Both the position numbers and the translations under genes were made by a program. From Burkholderia dolosa (GTDB lineage Bacteria; Pseudomonadota; Gammaproteobacteria; Burkholderiales; Burkholderiaceae), in NCBI RefSeq assembly GCF_902499135.1, contig NZ_CABVPR010000020.1, forward strand, positions 24,491-88,490: a stretch of 64,000 bases of DNA. Reading direction: 5' to 3'. Shown here piece by piece: positions 1 through 8,337 of the stretch. Within the stretch, counting starts at the first letter, position 1; the number at the start of each line of letters is the position of its first letter. The notes below the pieces were generated by a model. It searched no databases. It saw nothing but the letters and a program-made list of their open reading frames with translations, and had not been told where the DNA came from.

Positions 1-1
1 G

Positions 2-931
2 AAGATTGCGCGCGCGATCGGCTATCCGGTCATCATCAAGGCCGCGGGCGGCGGCGGCGGCCGCGGGATGCGCGTCGTGCATACCGAGGCCGCGCTCGTC
101 AACGCGGTGAACATGACCCGCGAGGAAGCCGGCCGCGCGTTCGGCAACCCGCAGGTATACATGGAGAAGTTTCTCGAGAACCCGCGCCACATCGAGATCC
201 AGGTGCTGTCCGACGCGCACAAGAACGCGATCTGGCTCGGCGAGCGCGACTGCTCGATGCAGCGCCGCCATCAGAAGGTGATCGAGGAAGCGCCGGCGCC
301 CGGCATTCCGCGCCGGCTGATCGACCGGATCGGCGATCGCTGCGCGGACGCGTGCAAGAAGATGGGCTACCTCGGGGCCGGCACGTTCGAATTCCTGTAC
401 GAAAACGGCGAGTTCTACTTCATCGAGATGAACACGCGCGTGCAGGTCGAGCATCCGGTGTCGGAAATGATTACCGGCGTCGACATCGTGCAGGAGCAGA
501 TCCGCATCGCGGCCGGCGAGAAGCTCGCGCTGCGCCAGCGCGACATCCAGTTCCGCGGACATGCGATCGAATGCCGGATCAACGCGGAAGATCCGTTCAA
601 GTTCACGCCGTCGCCGGGCCGGATCACGTCGTGGCATACGCCGGGCGGCCCCGGCGTGCGCGTCGATTCGCACGCGTACAACGGCTATTTCGTGCCGCCG
701 AACTACGATTCGATGATCGGCAAGCTCATCACCTACGGCGCGACGCGCGAGCAGGCGATCAGCCGGATGCGCATCGCGCTGTCGGAAATGGTGGTCGAAG
801 GCATTCAGACCAACATCCCGCTGCACCGCGAACTGATGATCGACTCGAAGTTCGTCGAAGGCGGCACCAGCATCCACTACCTCGAAAACCGGCTCGCGCA
901 GAAGCAGCAGGTCGCGCCGGAAGAAGCGTAA
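2..931 (+). CDS. accC: Biotin carboxylase subunit of acetyl-CoA carboxylase (5' truncated by window)
   Basis: Catalyses ATP-dependent carboxylation of biotin on AccB, the first half-reaction of acetyl-CoA carboxylase in fatty acid synthesis. The reading frame is open from the first bases, so the start lies outside the window; about 309 of roughly 455 residues are present, beginning just before the ATP-grasp glycine loop ([14 protein letters not shown]). Further on are the [25 protein letters not shown] and [14 protein letters not shown] motifs that carry ATP, bicarbonate and metal ligands, and then the biotin carboxylase C-terminal domain. accB is expected immediately upstream, beyond the window. 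The stop codon is 2 bp before the prmA start, so the two are probably cotranscribed. Identification is secure from family motifs. Confidence 0.97.
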   Translation, partial: KIARAIGYPVIIKAAGGGGGRGMRVVHTEAALVNAVNMTREEAGRAFGNPQVYMEKFLENPRHIEIQVLSDAHKNAIWLGERDCSMQRRHQKVIEEAPAPGIPRRLIDRIGDRCADACKKMGYLGAGTFEFLYENGEFYFIEMNTRVQVEHPVSEMITGVDIVQEQIRIAAGEKLALRQRDIQFRGHAIECRINAEDPFKFTPSPGRITSWHTPGGPGVRVDSHAYNGYFVPPNYDSMIGKLITYGATREQAISRMRIALSEMVVEGIQTNIPLHRELMIDSKFVEGGTSIHYLENRLAQKQQVAPEEA

Positions 932-933
932 GC

Positions 934-1836
934 ATGAGCTATCGCGAACTCGTCGTCGAACTGGCCCGCGAGCATGCGGAGGCGCTGTCCGACGCGCTGC
1001 TCGAACTCGGCGCGCTGTCGGTGTCGGTCGAAGACGCCGACGCCGATACGCCCGACGAACAGCCGCTCTTCGGCGAGCCGGGCCTCGAGCCCGAACGCAC
1101 CGCGTGGCAACACTCGCGCGTGATCGCGCTGCTGTCGCCCGATCACGAGCCGGGCGTGCTGCTCGCGGCGGCCGCGAACGAGATCGGCATCGCCGACACG
1201 CCGAAGTTCGACGTACGCGAGGTCGAGGAACAGGACTGGGTGCGCGTCACCCAATCGCAGTTCGAGCCGATTCCGATCGGCGAGCGGATCTGGGTCGTGC
1301 CGTCGTGGCACGACGCGCCCGATCCCGACGCGCTCGTCCTCGAACTCGACCCCGGCCTCGCGTTCGGCACCGGCAGCCACCCGACCACGCGCCTGTGCAT
1401 GGAGTGGCTCGAACAGACGGTGAAGCCGGGCCAGTCGGTACTCGACTACGGCTGCGGCTCCGGCATTCTCGCGATTCTCGCGAAGAAATGCGGTGCGGAT
1501 CCCGTCGTCGGCATCGACATCGACCCGCAGGCCGTCGAATCGGCGCGGCAGAACAGCGAGCGCAACCGGGCGGAAGTCACGTACGCTCTGCCCGATGCAT
1601 GCCCCACCGGCGAATTCGACATCGTCGTCGCGAACATCCTGTCGAATCCGCTGAAGCTGATGGCGTCGATGCTCGCATCGAAGGTGAAGCCGGGCGGGCG
1701 CATCGCGCTGTCGGGCGTGCTCGCGCGCCAGGCGGACGAAGTCGCGGCCGTCTACGCGCGCTATGTCGACATCTCGGTGTGGCGCGAACACGAAGGTTGG
1801 GTATGCCTCGCCGGAACCCGGCGGGAAAGCCATTAG
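934..1836 (+). CDS. prmA: Ribosomal protein L11 methyltransferase PrmA
   Basis: SAM-dependent enzyme that methylates lysine side chains and the N-terminus of ribosomal protein L11. The ATG at 934 gives 300 residues, the usual PrmA length, and starts [10 protein letters not shown] like other PrmA proteins; the open frame extends far upstream inside accC, but that part is an out-of-frame shadow. The family segment [11 protein letters not shown] lies near residue 145, the SAM-binding loop [11 protein letters not shown] near 171 and VANILSNPL near 231. The gene follows accC by 2 bp, and the accC-prmA pairing is common in proteobacteria. Confidence 0.96.
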   Translation: MSYRELVVELAREHAEALSDALLELGALSVSVEDADADTPDEQPLFGEPGLEPERTAWQHSRVIALLSPDHEPGVLLAAAANEIGIADTPKFDVREVEEQDWVRVTQSQFEPIPIGERIWVVPSWHDAPDPDALVLELDPGLAFGTGSHPTTRLCMEWLEQTVKPGQSVLDYGCGSGILAILAKKCGADPVVGIDIDPQAVESARQNSERNRAEVTYALPDACPTGEFDIVVANILSNPLKLMASMLASKVKPGGRIALSGVLARQADEVAAVYARYVDISVWREHEGWVCLAGTRRESH

Positions 1837-1881
1837 AATAGCGCTGTCCTTCACTCTGGCCAGCAGGCCGCCCGGCTCGAC

Positions 1882-3417
1882 ATGCTTCTTGCGACGCGCT
1901 GCCCTCATTGCGAAACCGTCTTTCGGCTGCAACAGGAACAGTTGTCGCTGCACGAAGGACTCGTGCGTTGCGGGCACTGCGAGCAGATCTTCAACGCGTC
2001 GCAGTCGCTCGTTCCCGAATTCGTGCAGCAATCCGGGCCGGTGCCGGCCGAGCCGACGCTCACCGAGTCGGCACGGGCGGAGCCGCCGTTGACCGAACGG
2101 CCAACGCAGATCGAATCGACGCAGGCCGAACACGCGACGCACCCAGCGCCCACAGCGGCCGAAGCCGCAGTACCAGAACCAGAGCCCCGCGCGAATCACG
2201 CACCGCAACGGCCCGCTTCCCGTCCACGGCTCTTTACCGACGATACGCCGGCGCAGCTGCCATCCCGCGCCGACTACAAGCCGGAAGGCTGGGACATGTT
2301 CGCGCCGTGGCTGGACGGCGGCGTCGATCCGTCCCTGGAGCACAACGGCCGCACCGTGCGCACGACGCCGCTGGTGCCGCTGCCCGCCCCGACGACGCAC
2401 GCCGGCGTCGTTCGTCTGGCCGGCACATCCGTATCGTCGACGGCGGCCGCGTCGCAACCGGACCCGGTCGATTCAGCCGACGCGCCGGTCGACGGTTCCG
2501 CCACGTCGCCGGCCGCCGCGGACGAACCGGTGCTGCGCGCTGCCGCGACGCCGTCCGTCGCACCGCCGCCGTCCGCGGACGATCCGCGCGAACCGCGCTT
2601 CGTCGCACACGTTCCGGACCTTGACGCCGACCGCGATGCCGAAACCGGTCGCGACGATGCGGCGCGCGTCGAATCCAGCGACAGCGACCGATACGCCGCG
2701 GCCGACGCTTCCGAAGCGCCGCGCGAGCCTCGTTTTGCGCGCGGCGCCGAACCGGCCGCCACTTCGCATGCGTCCACGCCGGCTGCAAATGCCGGCGACA
2801 CCGACGACGCCGAAGCAGTCGCCGCACCGCCGGCATCGACCGCCGGCGCATCGTCGAGCCCGTTCCCCGCTGCACTGTCCGACGACGACCGTCCGCACTT
2901 CGCCGTTACGCGCGAAGCGCGCGTGACGCCGCGACGCGGAATGCTGGGCGGCTTTTTCGGCGGCCTCGTCGCTGCGGCGCTCGCAGTGCTGCTCGTCGCG
3001 CAGCTCGCATGGTGGCAGCGCGAATCGCTGATGATCTACTGGCCGATTACGCAAAGCTGGTTCCGGCACGCATGCGCGCCGCTCGGCTGCACGGTCGCGC
3101 CGCCGCGCGCGATCGACGGACTGCGCCTCGACGCAACCGACCTGCGCCAGCTGGACGGACCGCGCGTGCTCGAGCTGAAGGTGCCGCTAACGAACCGTTA
3201 CCGCGTCGCGCTCGCGTACCCGTCGCTCGAGCTGACGCTGCTCGACGATGCCAGCCGCGTAACCGCGCGTCGCGTGCTTGCCCCGCGCGACTACGTACGG
3301 CCGGGCATGCCGATCGACGCCGGGCTGGCGGCCGGCACGACGCAGACGATGATCGTCCGCGTCGAGACGAACGGCGCGCCCGCATCGAATTTCCGCGTCC
3401 AGATCTTCTATCCGTGA
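1882..3417 (+). CDS. Zinc-ribbon and DUF3426 domain membrane protein
   Basis: The protein has 511 residues and unknown function. The N-terminus holds a zinc-ribbon (MJ0042 type) with two CxxC pairs at C7/C10 and C30/C33. A long low-complexity, acidic and alanine/proline-rich linker follows (about residues 50-350), then one transmembrane helix at roughly 354-378 and a C-terminal DUF3426 domain that should lie on the far side of the membrane. The architecture resembles a cytoplasmic zinc domain tethered to the inner membrane. It follows prmA by 45 bp, an arrangement shared with other betaproteobacteria. The linker is rich in repeated PREPRF-like pieces and is likely variable between strains. 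The function cannot be inferred from sequence. Confidence 0.88.
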   Translation: MLLATRCPHCETVFRLQQEQLSLHEGLVRCGHCEQIFNASQSLVPEFVQQSGPVPAEPTLTESARAEPPLTERPTQIESTQAEHATHPAPTAAEAAVPEPEPRANHAPQRPASRPRLFTDDTPAQLPSRADYKPEGWDMFAPWLDGGVDPSLEHNGRTVRTTPLVPLPAPTTHAGVVRLAGTSVSSTAAASQPDPVDSADAPVDGSATSPAAADEPVLRAAATPSVAPPPSADDPREPRFVAHVPDLDADRDAETGRDDAARVESSDSDRYAAADASEAPREPRFARGAEPAATSHASTPAANAGDTDDAEAVAAPPASTAGASSSPFPAALSDDDRPHFAVTREARVTPRRGMLGGFFGGLVAAALAVLLVAQLAWWQRESLMIYWPITQSWFRHACAPLGCTVAPPRAIDGLRLDATDLRQLDGPRVLELKVPLTNRYRVALAYPSLELTLLDDASRVTARRVLAPRDYVRPGMPIDAGLAAGTTQTMIVRVETNGAPASNFRVQIFYP

Positions 3418-3490
3418 CGCATCGCGGCGCGCGCGTGCGCGCCCGTCTCAACCCGCGCGCCCGAGCGGCGCGCTACTTCGGAGCACGAAC

Positions 3491-3994
3491 ATGAGCAAAG
3501 TTACGCTGGGTGGCAACCCGATCGATCTCGCCGGCACGTTCCCGGCCGTCGGCTCGCAGGCGCCCGACTTCAAGCTGGTCGGCAAGGACCTCGCCGATCT
3601 GACGCTCGCCAGCTTCGCCGGCAAGCGCAAGGTGCTGAACATCGTACCGAGCCTCGACACGCCGACCTGCGCGACGTCGACCCGCAAGTTCAACGAAGCG
3701 GCTTCGTCGCTCGACAACACCGTCGTGATCGTCGTGTCCGGCGACCTGCCGTTCGCGGCCACGCGCTTCTGCACGACCGAAGGGCTCGCGAACGTCGTCA
3801 CCGCTTCGACGTTCCGCGGCGGCCGCGCGTTCGCGAATGCGTACGGCGTCGACGTGACGAGCGGCCCGCTGAACGGGCTGACCGCGCGCGCGGTGGTCGT
3901 GCTCGACGAGCAGAACAAGGTGATCCATTCGCAGCTCGTCGGCGAGATCAAGGACGAACCGAACTACGACGCGGCGCTCGCCGCACTGAAGTAA
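3491..3994 (+). CDS. tpx: Thiol peroxidase Tpx (atypical 2-Cys peroxiredoxin)
   Basis: Reduces hydrogen peroxide and organic hydroperoxides using thioredoxin. The 167-residue length is standard for Tpx. The peroxidatic cysteine is C60 in the motif [15 protein letters not shown] and the resolving cysteine is C94 in RFCTTEGL, the pair that defines the atypical 2-Cys Tpx subgroup. The N-terminus [13 protein letters not shown] matches the family, which fixes the ATG at 3491. It lies 73 bp after the DUF3426 gene on the same strand. I do not see a clear own promoter in that gap. Confidence 0.96.
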   Translation: MSKVTLGGNPIDLAGTFPAVGSQAPDFKLVGKDLADLTLASFAGKRKVLNIVPSLDTPTCATSTRKFNEAASSLDNTVVIVVSGDLPFAATRFCTTEGLANVVTASTFRGGRAFANAYGVDVTSGPLNGLTARAVVVLDEQNKVIHSQLVGEIKDEPNYDAALAALK

Positions 3995-4079
3995 CCCGCT
4001 GCCGCCGGGCCGCGCGCGCTCGAGTCCGACGCGCGCGCCGGGCGGCCGCTTCCCATTGCTCTCTACAGGAACGCACGCC

Positions 4080-5018
4080 TTGACTACGCTGATCTGCGGC
4101 TCGCTCGCCTACGACAACATCATGACTTTCGAAGGCCGGTTTCGCGAGCACATTCTGCCCGACCAGGTTCACCTGCTCAACGTGAGCTTCCTCGTGCCGA
4201 CGATGCGTCGCGAGTTCGGCGGCTGCGCGGGCAACATCGCGTACGCGCTGCACATGCTCGGCGGCGACGCGCGGATCATGGCGACGGTCGGCGCGAACGA
4301 CGCGGACCGCTACCTCGAGCGCCTCGACGATCTCGGCCTGTCGAAGGAAAACGTGCGCGTGGTGCCCGATTCGCACACCGCGCAGGCGATGATCACGACC
4401 GATCTCGACAACAATCAGATCACGGCCTTCCATCCGGGCGCGATGATGCAGTCGCACCTGAATCGCGCGGACGAAGTGCCCGGTGTGAAGCTCGGCATCG
4501 TCGCGCCGGACGGCTTCGACGGGATGGTGCAGCACGCCGAACAGTTCGCGAAAGCCGGCATCCCGTTCGTCTTCGATCCGGGCCAGGGGCTGCCGCTGTT
4601 CGACGGCGCGACGCTGCGCCGCATCATTGAACTCGCGACGTTCGTCGCGGTCAACGACTACGAAGGCAAGCTCGTCAGCGACAAGACGGGCTTGTCCGAA
4701 CAGGAAATCGCCAGCCGGGTTCAGGCGTTGATCATCACGCGCGGCGAGCACGGCTCCACCATTCTTCACAAAAACGGCGAAGAACATATTCCCGTCGTGC
4801 GCGCCGAGCGCGTCGTCGATCCGACCGGCTGCGGCGATGCCTTCCGGGGCGGGCTGCTGTACGGCATCGAGAACGGTCTCGACTGGGCAACCACGGGCCG
4901 CCTCGCGAGCCTGATGGGTTCGCTGAAGATCGCTCACCAGGGGCCCCAGACTTACGCACTGACGCGCGCCGAAATCGACGCGCGCTTCGAGGCTGCATTC
5001 GGTTACAGTCTCAAATGA
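4080..5018 (+). CDS. PfkB-family nucleoside kinase
   Basis: A ribokinase/PfkB-family sugar or nucleoside kinase. It closely resembles, from memory, the nucleoside kinase characterised in Burkholderia thailandensis, which phosphorylates adenosine, inosine and related nucleosides. I chose the TTG at 4080, giving 312 residues starting (M)TTLICGSLAYDN, because homologues begin at this point and AGGA lies about 10 bases upstream; an in-frame TTG at 4056 is possible but less likely. The substrate-binding GGCAGNIAYAL segment is near residue 53. The PfkB signature DPTGCGDAF starts near residue 247 and supplies the catalytic aspartate, with GCGD in place of the usual GAGD. Substrate is inferred from family resemblance. 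Confidence 0.85.
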   Translation: MTTLICGSLAYDNIMTFEGRFREHILPDQVHLLNVSFLVPTMRREFGGCAGNIAYALHMLGGDARIMATVGANDADRYLERLDDLGLSKENVRVVPDSHTAQAMITTDLDNNQITAFHPGAMMQSHLNRADEVPGVKLGIVAPDGFDGMVQHAEQFAKAGIPFVFDPGQGLPLFDGATLRRIIELATFVAVNDYEGKLVSDKTGLSEQEIASRVQALIITRGEHGSTILHKNGEEHIPVVRAERVVDPTGCGDAFRGGLLYGIENGLDWATTGRLASLMGSLKIAHQGPQTYALTRAEIDARFEAAFGYSLK

Positions 5019-5037
5019 ATATTGTTGGAGAGCAAAG

Positions 5038-5511
5038 ATGCTGACGAAAAAAACCCTCACGCTCGCGGCCATGGTCACCGCCACGCTGACCCTCGCCGGC
5101 TGCTTCACGCCGCCCGGTTCGGCGGACGTCTATAGCGTCGGCCAGGCACAGCGCGAACAGACGGTACGCATGGGGACGGTCGAAAGCGTTCGGGCGGTGC
5201 GCATCCAGTCCGACGGCGGCGGCAGCGCGATCGGCACGCTCGGCGGCGGCGCGCTCGGCGCGGTGGCCGGCAGCGCAATCGGCGGCGGCCGGGGGTCGAT
5301 CCTGACCGCCATCGCAGGCGGTCTCGCGGGCGCTGTCGCAGGCAATGCGATCGGCGAAAACCTGAGTACCGCGAACGGCGTCGAAATTACGGTGCGCCTC
5401 GACAACGGCGACCTGCGCTCGATCACGCAAGCGGCGAGCGGCGAGGTGTTCCGCGCCGGCGAACGCGTACGCTTGCTGTCGAGCGGCGGCGTCACGCGCG
5501 TCACGCACTAA
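5038..5511 (+). CDS. Glycine-zipper 2TM outer-membrane lipoprotein (SlyB/Pcp type)
   Basis: A 157-residue predicted lipoprotein. The N-terminus MLTKKTLTLAAMVTATLTLAGC is a signal peptide with a lipobox ending at C22. Residues about 60-110 form a glycine zipper (GSAIGTLGGGALGAVAGSAIG) typical of the Rick-17kDa/SlyB surface-antigen family, and the C-terminal part has the RLDNGDLRSITQ strand segment of that family. Such proteins sit in the outer membrane and are linked to envelope integrity. GGAGAGCAAAG immediately before the ATG gives a good ribosome binding site. It is 19 bp after the kinase gene, and a strong terminator follows at 5549-5580. Confidence 0.9.
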   Translation: MLTKKTLTLAAMVTATLTLAGCFTPPGSADVYSVGQAQREQTVRMGTVESVRAVRIQSDGGGSAIGTLGGGALGAVAGSAIGGGRGSILTAIAGGLAGAVAGNAIGENLSTANGVEITVRLDNGDLRSITQAASGEVFRAGERVRLLSSGGVTRVTH

Positions 5512-5548
5512 CGGGCATCCTCAGCACGCGGCACAAGCCGCGGTCGAA

Positions 5549-5580
5549 CGCATGTGCGAAGCTGCACATGCGTTTTTTTT
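5549..5580 (+). terminator. Intrinsic terminator after the lipoprotein gene
   Basis: Perfect 9-bp stem CGCATGTGC / GCACATGCG with a 6-nt loop, followed by eight T residues on the + strand. It ends the transcript that includes the kinase and lipoprotein genes. Confidence 0.9.
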
Positions 5581-5614
5581 CGTCCGTACGCATCGTGCGG
5601 GCTGCCGCGCGGAT

Positions 5615-5647
5615 AAAAAAATCCCGCCATCTGAGCCAGATGGCGGG
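5615..5647 (-). terminator. Intrinsic terminator of the histone H1-like gene
   Basis: Stem CCCGCCATCTG / CAGATGGCGGG (11 bp, 3-nt loop) at 5623-5647. The run of seven A on the + strand at 5615-5621 reads as a T tract on the - strand. It faces the lipoprotein terminator, so the two transcription units converge here. Confidence 0.9.
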
Positions 5648-5652
5648 AGCGA

Positions 5653-5695
5653 TTGAGTAGCGCTACTCAACCCACGGACACCACGCGAGTGTCCG
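5653..5695. repeat. 18-bp perfect palindrome followed by a second 7-bp-stem hairpin
   Basis: Positions 5653-5670 (TTGAGTAGCGCTACTCAA) are a perfect 18-bp palindrome. Positions 5675-5695 form a second hairpin, CGGACAC / GTGTCCG with a 7-nt loop. Both lie between the stop codon of the H1-like gene (5714) and its terminator, so they would be in the 3' untranslated part of that mRNA. They could be RNA stem-loops or a protein-binding palindrome; the sequence does not distinguish these. Confidence 0.7.
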
Positions 5696-5713
5696 GGTAC
5701 GGGTCAGCCGCGA

Positions 5714-6325
5714 TTACGGACGGCTGCCGGTCGGGAACGGCCATGCAGCTGCCGGGTTGAGCGCGGTCTTCACGCCCGCGGCCGGTGCGACCGATGCGGT
5801 CGACGCGGTCGTTGCCGGCGCAGCCTTCTTCACGACGGCCTTCTTCGGCGCAGCAGCTTTCTTCGCCGGTGCGGCCTTCTTCGCAGGCGCGGCTTTCTTC
5901 GCGGCAGCCTTCTTCGCCGGCGCGGCCTTCTTCGCAGCGGCCTTCTTCGCCGGTGCCGCCTTCTTCGCAGCGGCCTTCTTCGCCGGTGCGGCCTTCTTCG
6001 CAGCAGCCTTCTTCGCCGGCGCGGCCTTCTTCGCAGCAGCCTTCTTCGCCGGTGCGGCCTTCTTCGCAGCGACCTTCTTCGTCGCGACCTTCTTTGCTGC
6101 GGCCTTCTTCGCCGGTGCCTTCTTCGCGGCAACCTTCTTCGTTGCGACCTTCTTCGCTGCAGCCTTCTTCGCCGGCGCCTTCTTCGCAGCAACCTTCTTC
6201 ACGGCGACTTTCTTCGCAGCGACCTTCTTCACTGCTGCGGTCTTCTTCGCCGGAGCAGCCTTCTTCGCAGCGGTCTTCTTGGCAGCAGCCTTCTTAGCAG
6301 CCGGTTTCTTCTTGGCAGTAGCCAT
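5714..6325 (-). CDS. Histone H1-like DNA-binding protein, lysine/alanine-rich
   Basis: A 203-residue protein made almost entirely of [15 protein letters not shown] units and therefore very basic, like the betaproteobacterial H1-like nucleoid proteins (for example Bordetella BpH1) and the C-terminal half of eukaryotic H1. It is expected to bind DNA non-specifically through a disordered, positively charged tail. Residues 48-87 are two copies of a 20-residue unit and 88-142 are five copies of an 11-residue unit, so length probably varies between strains. The C-terminal tail ([17 protein letters not shown]) has almost no lysine and looks conserved in Burkholderia homologues as I recall them. AAGGAGAACAAC precedes the ATG. 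The antisense frame is also open, which is a by-product of the codon pattern. Confidence 0.93.
   Translation of the reverse strand: MATAKKKPAAKKAAAKKTAAKKAAPAKKTAAVKKVAAKKVAVKKVAAKKAPAKKAAAKKVATKKVAAKKAPAKKAAAKKVATKKVAAKKAAPAKKAAAKKAAPAKKAAAKKAAPAKKAAAKKAAPAKKAAAKKAAPAKKAAAKKAAPAKKAAPAKKAAAPKKAVVKKAAPATTASTASVAPAAGVKTALNPAAAWPFPTGSRP
5900..6064 (-). repeat. Five tandem 33-bp units inside the H1-like gene
   Basis: Encodes residues 88-142 as five uninterrupted copies of the 11-residue unit [11 protein letters not shown], followed by a partial copy. Units differ only at a few silent positions (for example gccggtgcg versus gccggcgcg), so slippage or unequal recombination could change the copy number in frame. 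Confidence 0.9.
6065..6184 (-). repeat. Two tandem 60-bp units inside the H1-like gene
   Basis: Encodes residues 48-67 and 68-87, two identical copies of [20 protein letters not shown]. It lies directly beside the 33-bp repeat block, so the central 95 codons of the gene are built from two nested repeat families. Confidence 0.88.
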
Positions 6326-6763
6326 GTTGTTCTCCTTCAGGTTCAGATGAGAGTCAGTTCAAACTACACCCTTCGTCAAAACCCGCTTCCCGCGGACGCT
6401 GTTCAGGACGTGCGCTTCGAAGCGGGCTATTCATCGGCGTACGCAGATACCGCGCGCTTACGCTAATGAATACGGTATGGCGCGCGAAGCCGCCCGGCCT
6501 CGCGCGCCAAATCAAGTCGGCAGCCGGCGCACCTCGCGCCGCCACCGCTAATCGCTTGATCAAGCGGACAGCCACACGGCTGCCCGCTTTTTCCGGAGGG
6601 AAGTTTGCCCATCCCACTGAAGGGTTCGCAAAGTGCCTGTCGTGTCGTTGGGCCGTTAAGGCACCGGGCATGCTTTGCATCAGGCGTTCTTGCTCCTAAA
6701 CCTTGGGCCGGCGCCCGAGAGGCGGCCGGCTGCTCCATCGTGTAACGGGTTCGCTGCTGCGGG
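6326..6763. other. 438-bp intergenic region between the H1-like gene and nrdB
   Basis: It lies upstream of the H1-like gene and downstream of nrdB, both on the - strand. I see no convincing coding region; the short open frames lack family resemblance. It should hold the H1-like promoter: TTGACG on the - strand (6376-6381) could be a -35, but no good -10 follows. It also holds a + strand terminator-like hairpin at 6564-6592 that has no + strand gene before it. Confidence 0.6.
6564..6592 (+). terminator. Orphan + strand terminator-like hairpin
   Basis: Stem GCGGACAGCC / GGCTGCCCGC (10 positions, one A-C mismatch) with an ACAC loop and five T on the + strand. A perfect 14-bp palindrome, CGCTTGATCAAGCG, overlaps its left end at 6553-6566. 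No + strand gene lies upstream for about 1 kb, so it either ends an unannotated short transcript or is a chance hairpin. Confidence 0.55.
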
Positions 6764-7975
6764 TCATTCCCAGGACAGCGCGCCCCCGGTCTGATACTCG
6801 ATCACACGCGTCTCGAAGAAGTTGCGCTCCTTCTTCAGGTCGATCATCTCGCTCATCCACGGGAACGGGTTTTCCTCGTTCGGGAACAGCGGATCGAGGC
6901 CGATCTGCTGGCAACGGCGGTTGCAGATGAAGCGCAGATAGCTCTTGAACATCGACGCGTTCAAGCCCAGCACGCCGCGCGGCATCGTGTCCTCGGCGTA
7001 GCGGTATTCGAGCTCGACAGCCTGCTTGAACAGCTCGCGAATTTCCGCGCGGAATTCCGGCGTCCACAGATGCGGATTTTCGAGCTTGATCTGGTTGATC
7101 AGGTCGATGCCGAAATTGCAGTGCATCGACTCGTCGCGCAGGATGTACTGATATTGCTCTGCAGCACCCGTCATCTTGTTCTGGCGGCCGAGCGCGAGGA
7201 TCTGCGTGAACCCGACATAGAAGAACAGGCCTTCCATGATGCAGGCGAACACGATCAGCGACTTCAGCAGCTTCTGGTCGGCTTCGAGCGTGCCGGTCTT
7301 GAAGGCCGGATCCGTCAGCGTATGAATGAACGGGATCAGGAATTCGTCTTTCGCGCGAATCGACGGGACCTCGTGGTACGCGTTGAAGATCTCGCCTTCA
7401 TCGAGACCGAGCGATTCGACAATGTATTGATAAGCGTGCGTGTGGATCGCCTCTTCGAACGCCTGGCGCAGCAGGAACTGCCGGCACTCGGGCGCCGTGA
7501 TGTGACGATACGTGCCGAGCACGATGTTGTTCGCGGCGAGCGAGTCGGCCGTCACGAAGAAGCCGAGGTTGCGCTTGACGATGCGACGCTCGTCCTCGGT
7601 CAGACCGTTCGGATCCTTCCAGAGGGCGATGTCGCGGGACATGTTGATTTCCTGCGGCATCCAGTGGTTCGCGCAACCGGCCAGGTACTTCTCCCACGCC
7701 CACTTGTACTTGAACGGCACCAGCTGATTGACGTCGGTCTGGCCGTTGATGATGCGCTTGTCGGCGACGTTGACCCGCGCTTCCGAACCGCCTGCGGGAA
7801 TAGCCGATGCTTGCGGCGGCACCGCAAGATCGCCTTCGAAAATGTCGCGGACCTGATGGGCGGCAGGCGTTGCAGCCTGCATTCCGACAGCCATCCCTGC
7901 GGAGGTGCGCGTCGCGTTTTGCTGCGCTCCGCTCGCGGGAGTTACGGCGGTCATCTCGTCATCCCAGTTGAGCAT
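6764..7975 (-). CDS. nrdB: Class Ia ribonucleotide reductase, beta (radical) subunit
   Basis: Holds the di-iron tyrosyl radical cofactor that NrdA uses to reduce ribonucleoside diphosphates. The protein has 403 residues, longer than the E. coli subunit because of an N-terminal extension of about 70 residues. The motif [11 protein letters not shown] carries the iron-binding glutamate and histidine and the tyrosine region; the second ligand set is in [11 protein letters not shown] and [13 protein letters not shown]. The C-terminal peptide ([12 protein letters not shown]) is the tail that docks on NrdA. GGTGAG precedes the ATG at 7975. nrdA lies upstream on the same strand, separated by 362 bp. 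Confidence 0.96.
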   Translation of the reverse strand: MLNWDDEMTAVTPASGAQQNATRTSAGMAVGMQAATPAAHQVRDIFEGDLAVPPQASAIPAGGSEARVNVADKRIINGQTDVNQLVPFKYKWAWEKYLAGCANHWMPQEINMSRDIALWKDPNGLTEDERRIVKRNLGFFVTADSLAANNIVLGTYRHITAPECRQFLLRQAFEEAIHTHAYQYIVESLGLDEGEIFNAYHEVPSIRAKDEFLIPFIHTLTDPAFKTGTLEADQKLLKSLIVFACIMEGLFFYVGFTQILALGRQNKMTGAAEQYQYILRDESMHCNFGIDLINQIKLENPHLWTPEFRAEIRELFKQAVELEYRYAEDTMPRGVLGLNASMFKSYLRFICNRRCQQIGLDPLFPNEENPFPWMSEMIDLKKERNFFETRVIEYQTGGALSWE

Positions 7976-8337
7976 AAATTCTCACCATCAATTTAGAACG
8001 GTTTGTACCATCTTTTCCTGAGCGATAAAAGGGTTCGCTCACGAAAAATCCTTTTTTCGATTCGCGTTGCGACCTCGATACAACACTTTGAGCAACGCAT
8101 CGTCGTTCGTGCAGCACGCGACGTGTGTCGCGCATGGTTCGTGAGGTGCGCTCGACGCATCGAACGTCGATCGAAACGCGACGTCGTCGGGGATGTTTCG
8201 ATCGTTTGTCACTGCCTGCAACGCAGGTGTCGCGTTACAGATTCCTTATCATTTTTTTAGTAGAGAGCGACGCACACTTCAACCTCGATCGGTCGTCGTG
8301 CGCGCCGCTCGCATCCGCTTCGGCTACGCGCGCTGCG
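7976..8337. other. 362-bp spacer between nrdA and nrdB
   Basis: This is unusually long for an nrdAB operon. It contains no supported gene; a 60-codon TTG-start frame on the - strand has no recognisable features. Near nrdB there is an inverted repeat, TGAGCG (8019-8024) / CGCTCA (8036-8041), and an A/T-rich inverted repeat around 8042-8059. No T tract follows on the - strand, so these do not look like terminators. They might mark a separate nrdB promoter or a processing site. Confidence 0.5.

Noticed and set aside
5900-6184. Tandem repeats considered as a CRISPR array
   Set aside because: Units are directly adjacent with no spacers and encode an in-frame protein repeat.
5757-6350. A 197-codon + strand frame of [10 protein letters not shown] repeats, looking like a hydrophobic membrane protein
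   Set aside because: It is the exact antisense of the lysine/alanine repeats of the H1-like gene (AAG codons read as CTT/TTC), not a separate gene.
6354-6738. Short - strand frames (up to 108 codons) between nrdB and the H1-like gene
   Set aside because: They overlap in different frames, lack ribosome binding sites and show no family resemblance.
8039-8221. A 60-codon frame in the nrdA-nrdB spacer
   Set aside because: It starts at TTG without a ribosome binding site and has no recognisable feature; it may deserve a conservation check but is not supported as a gene.
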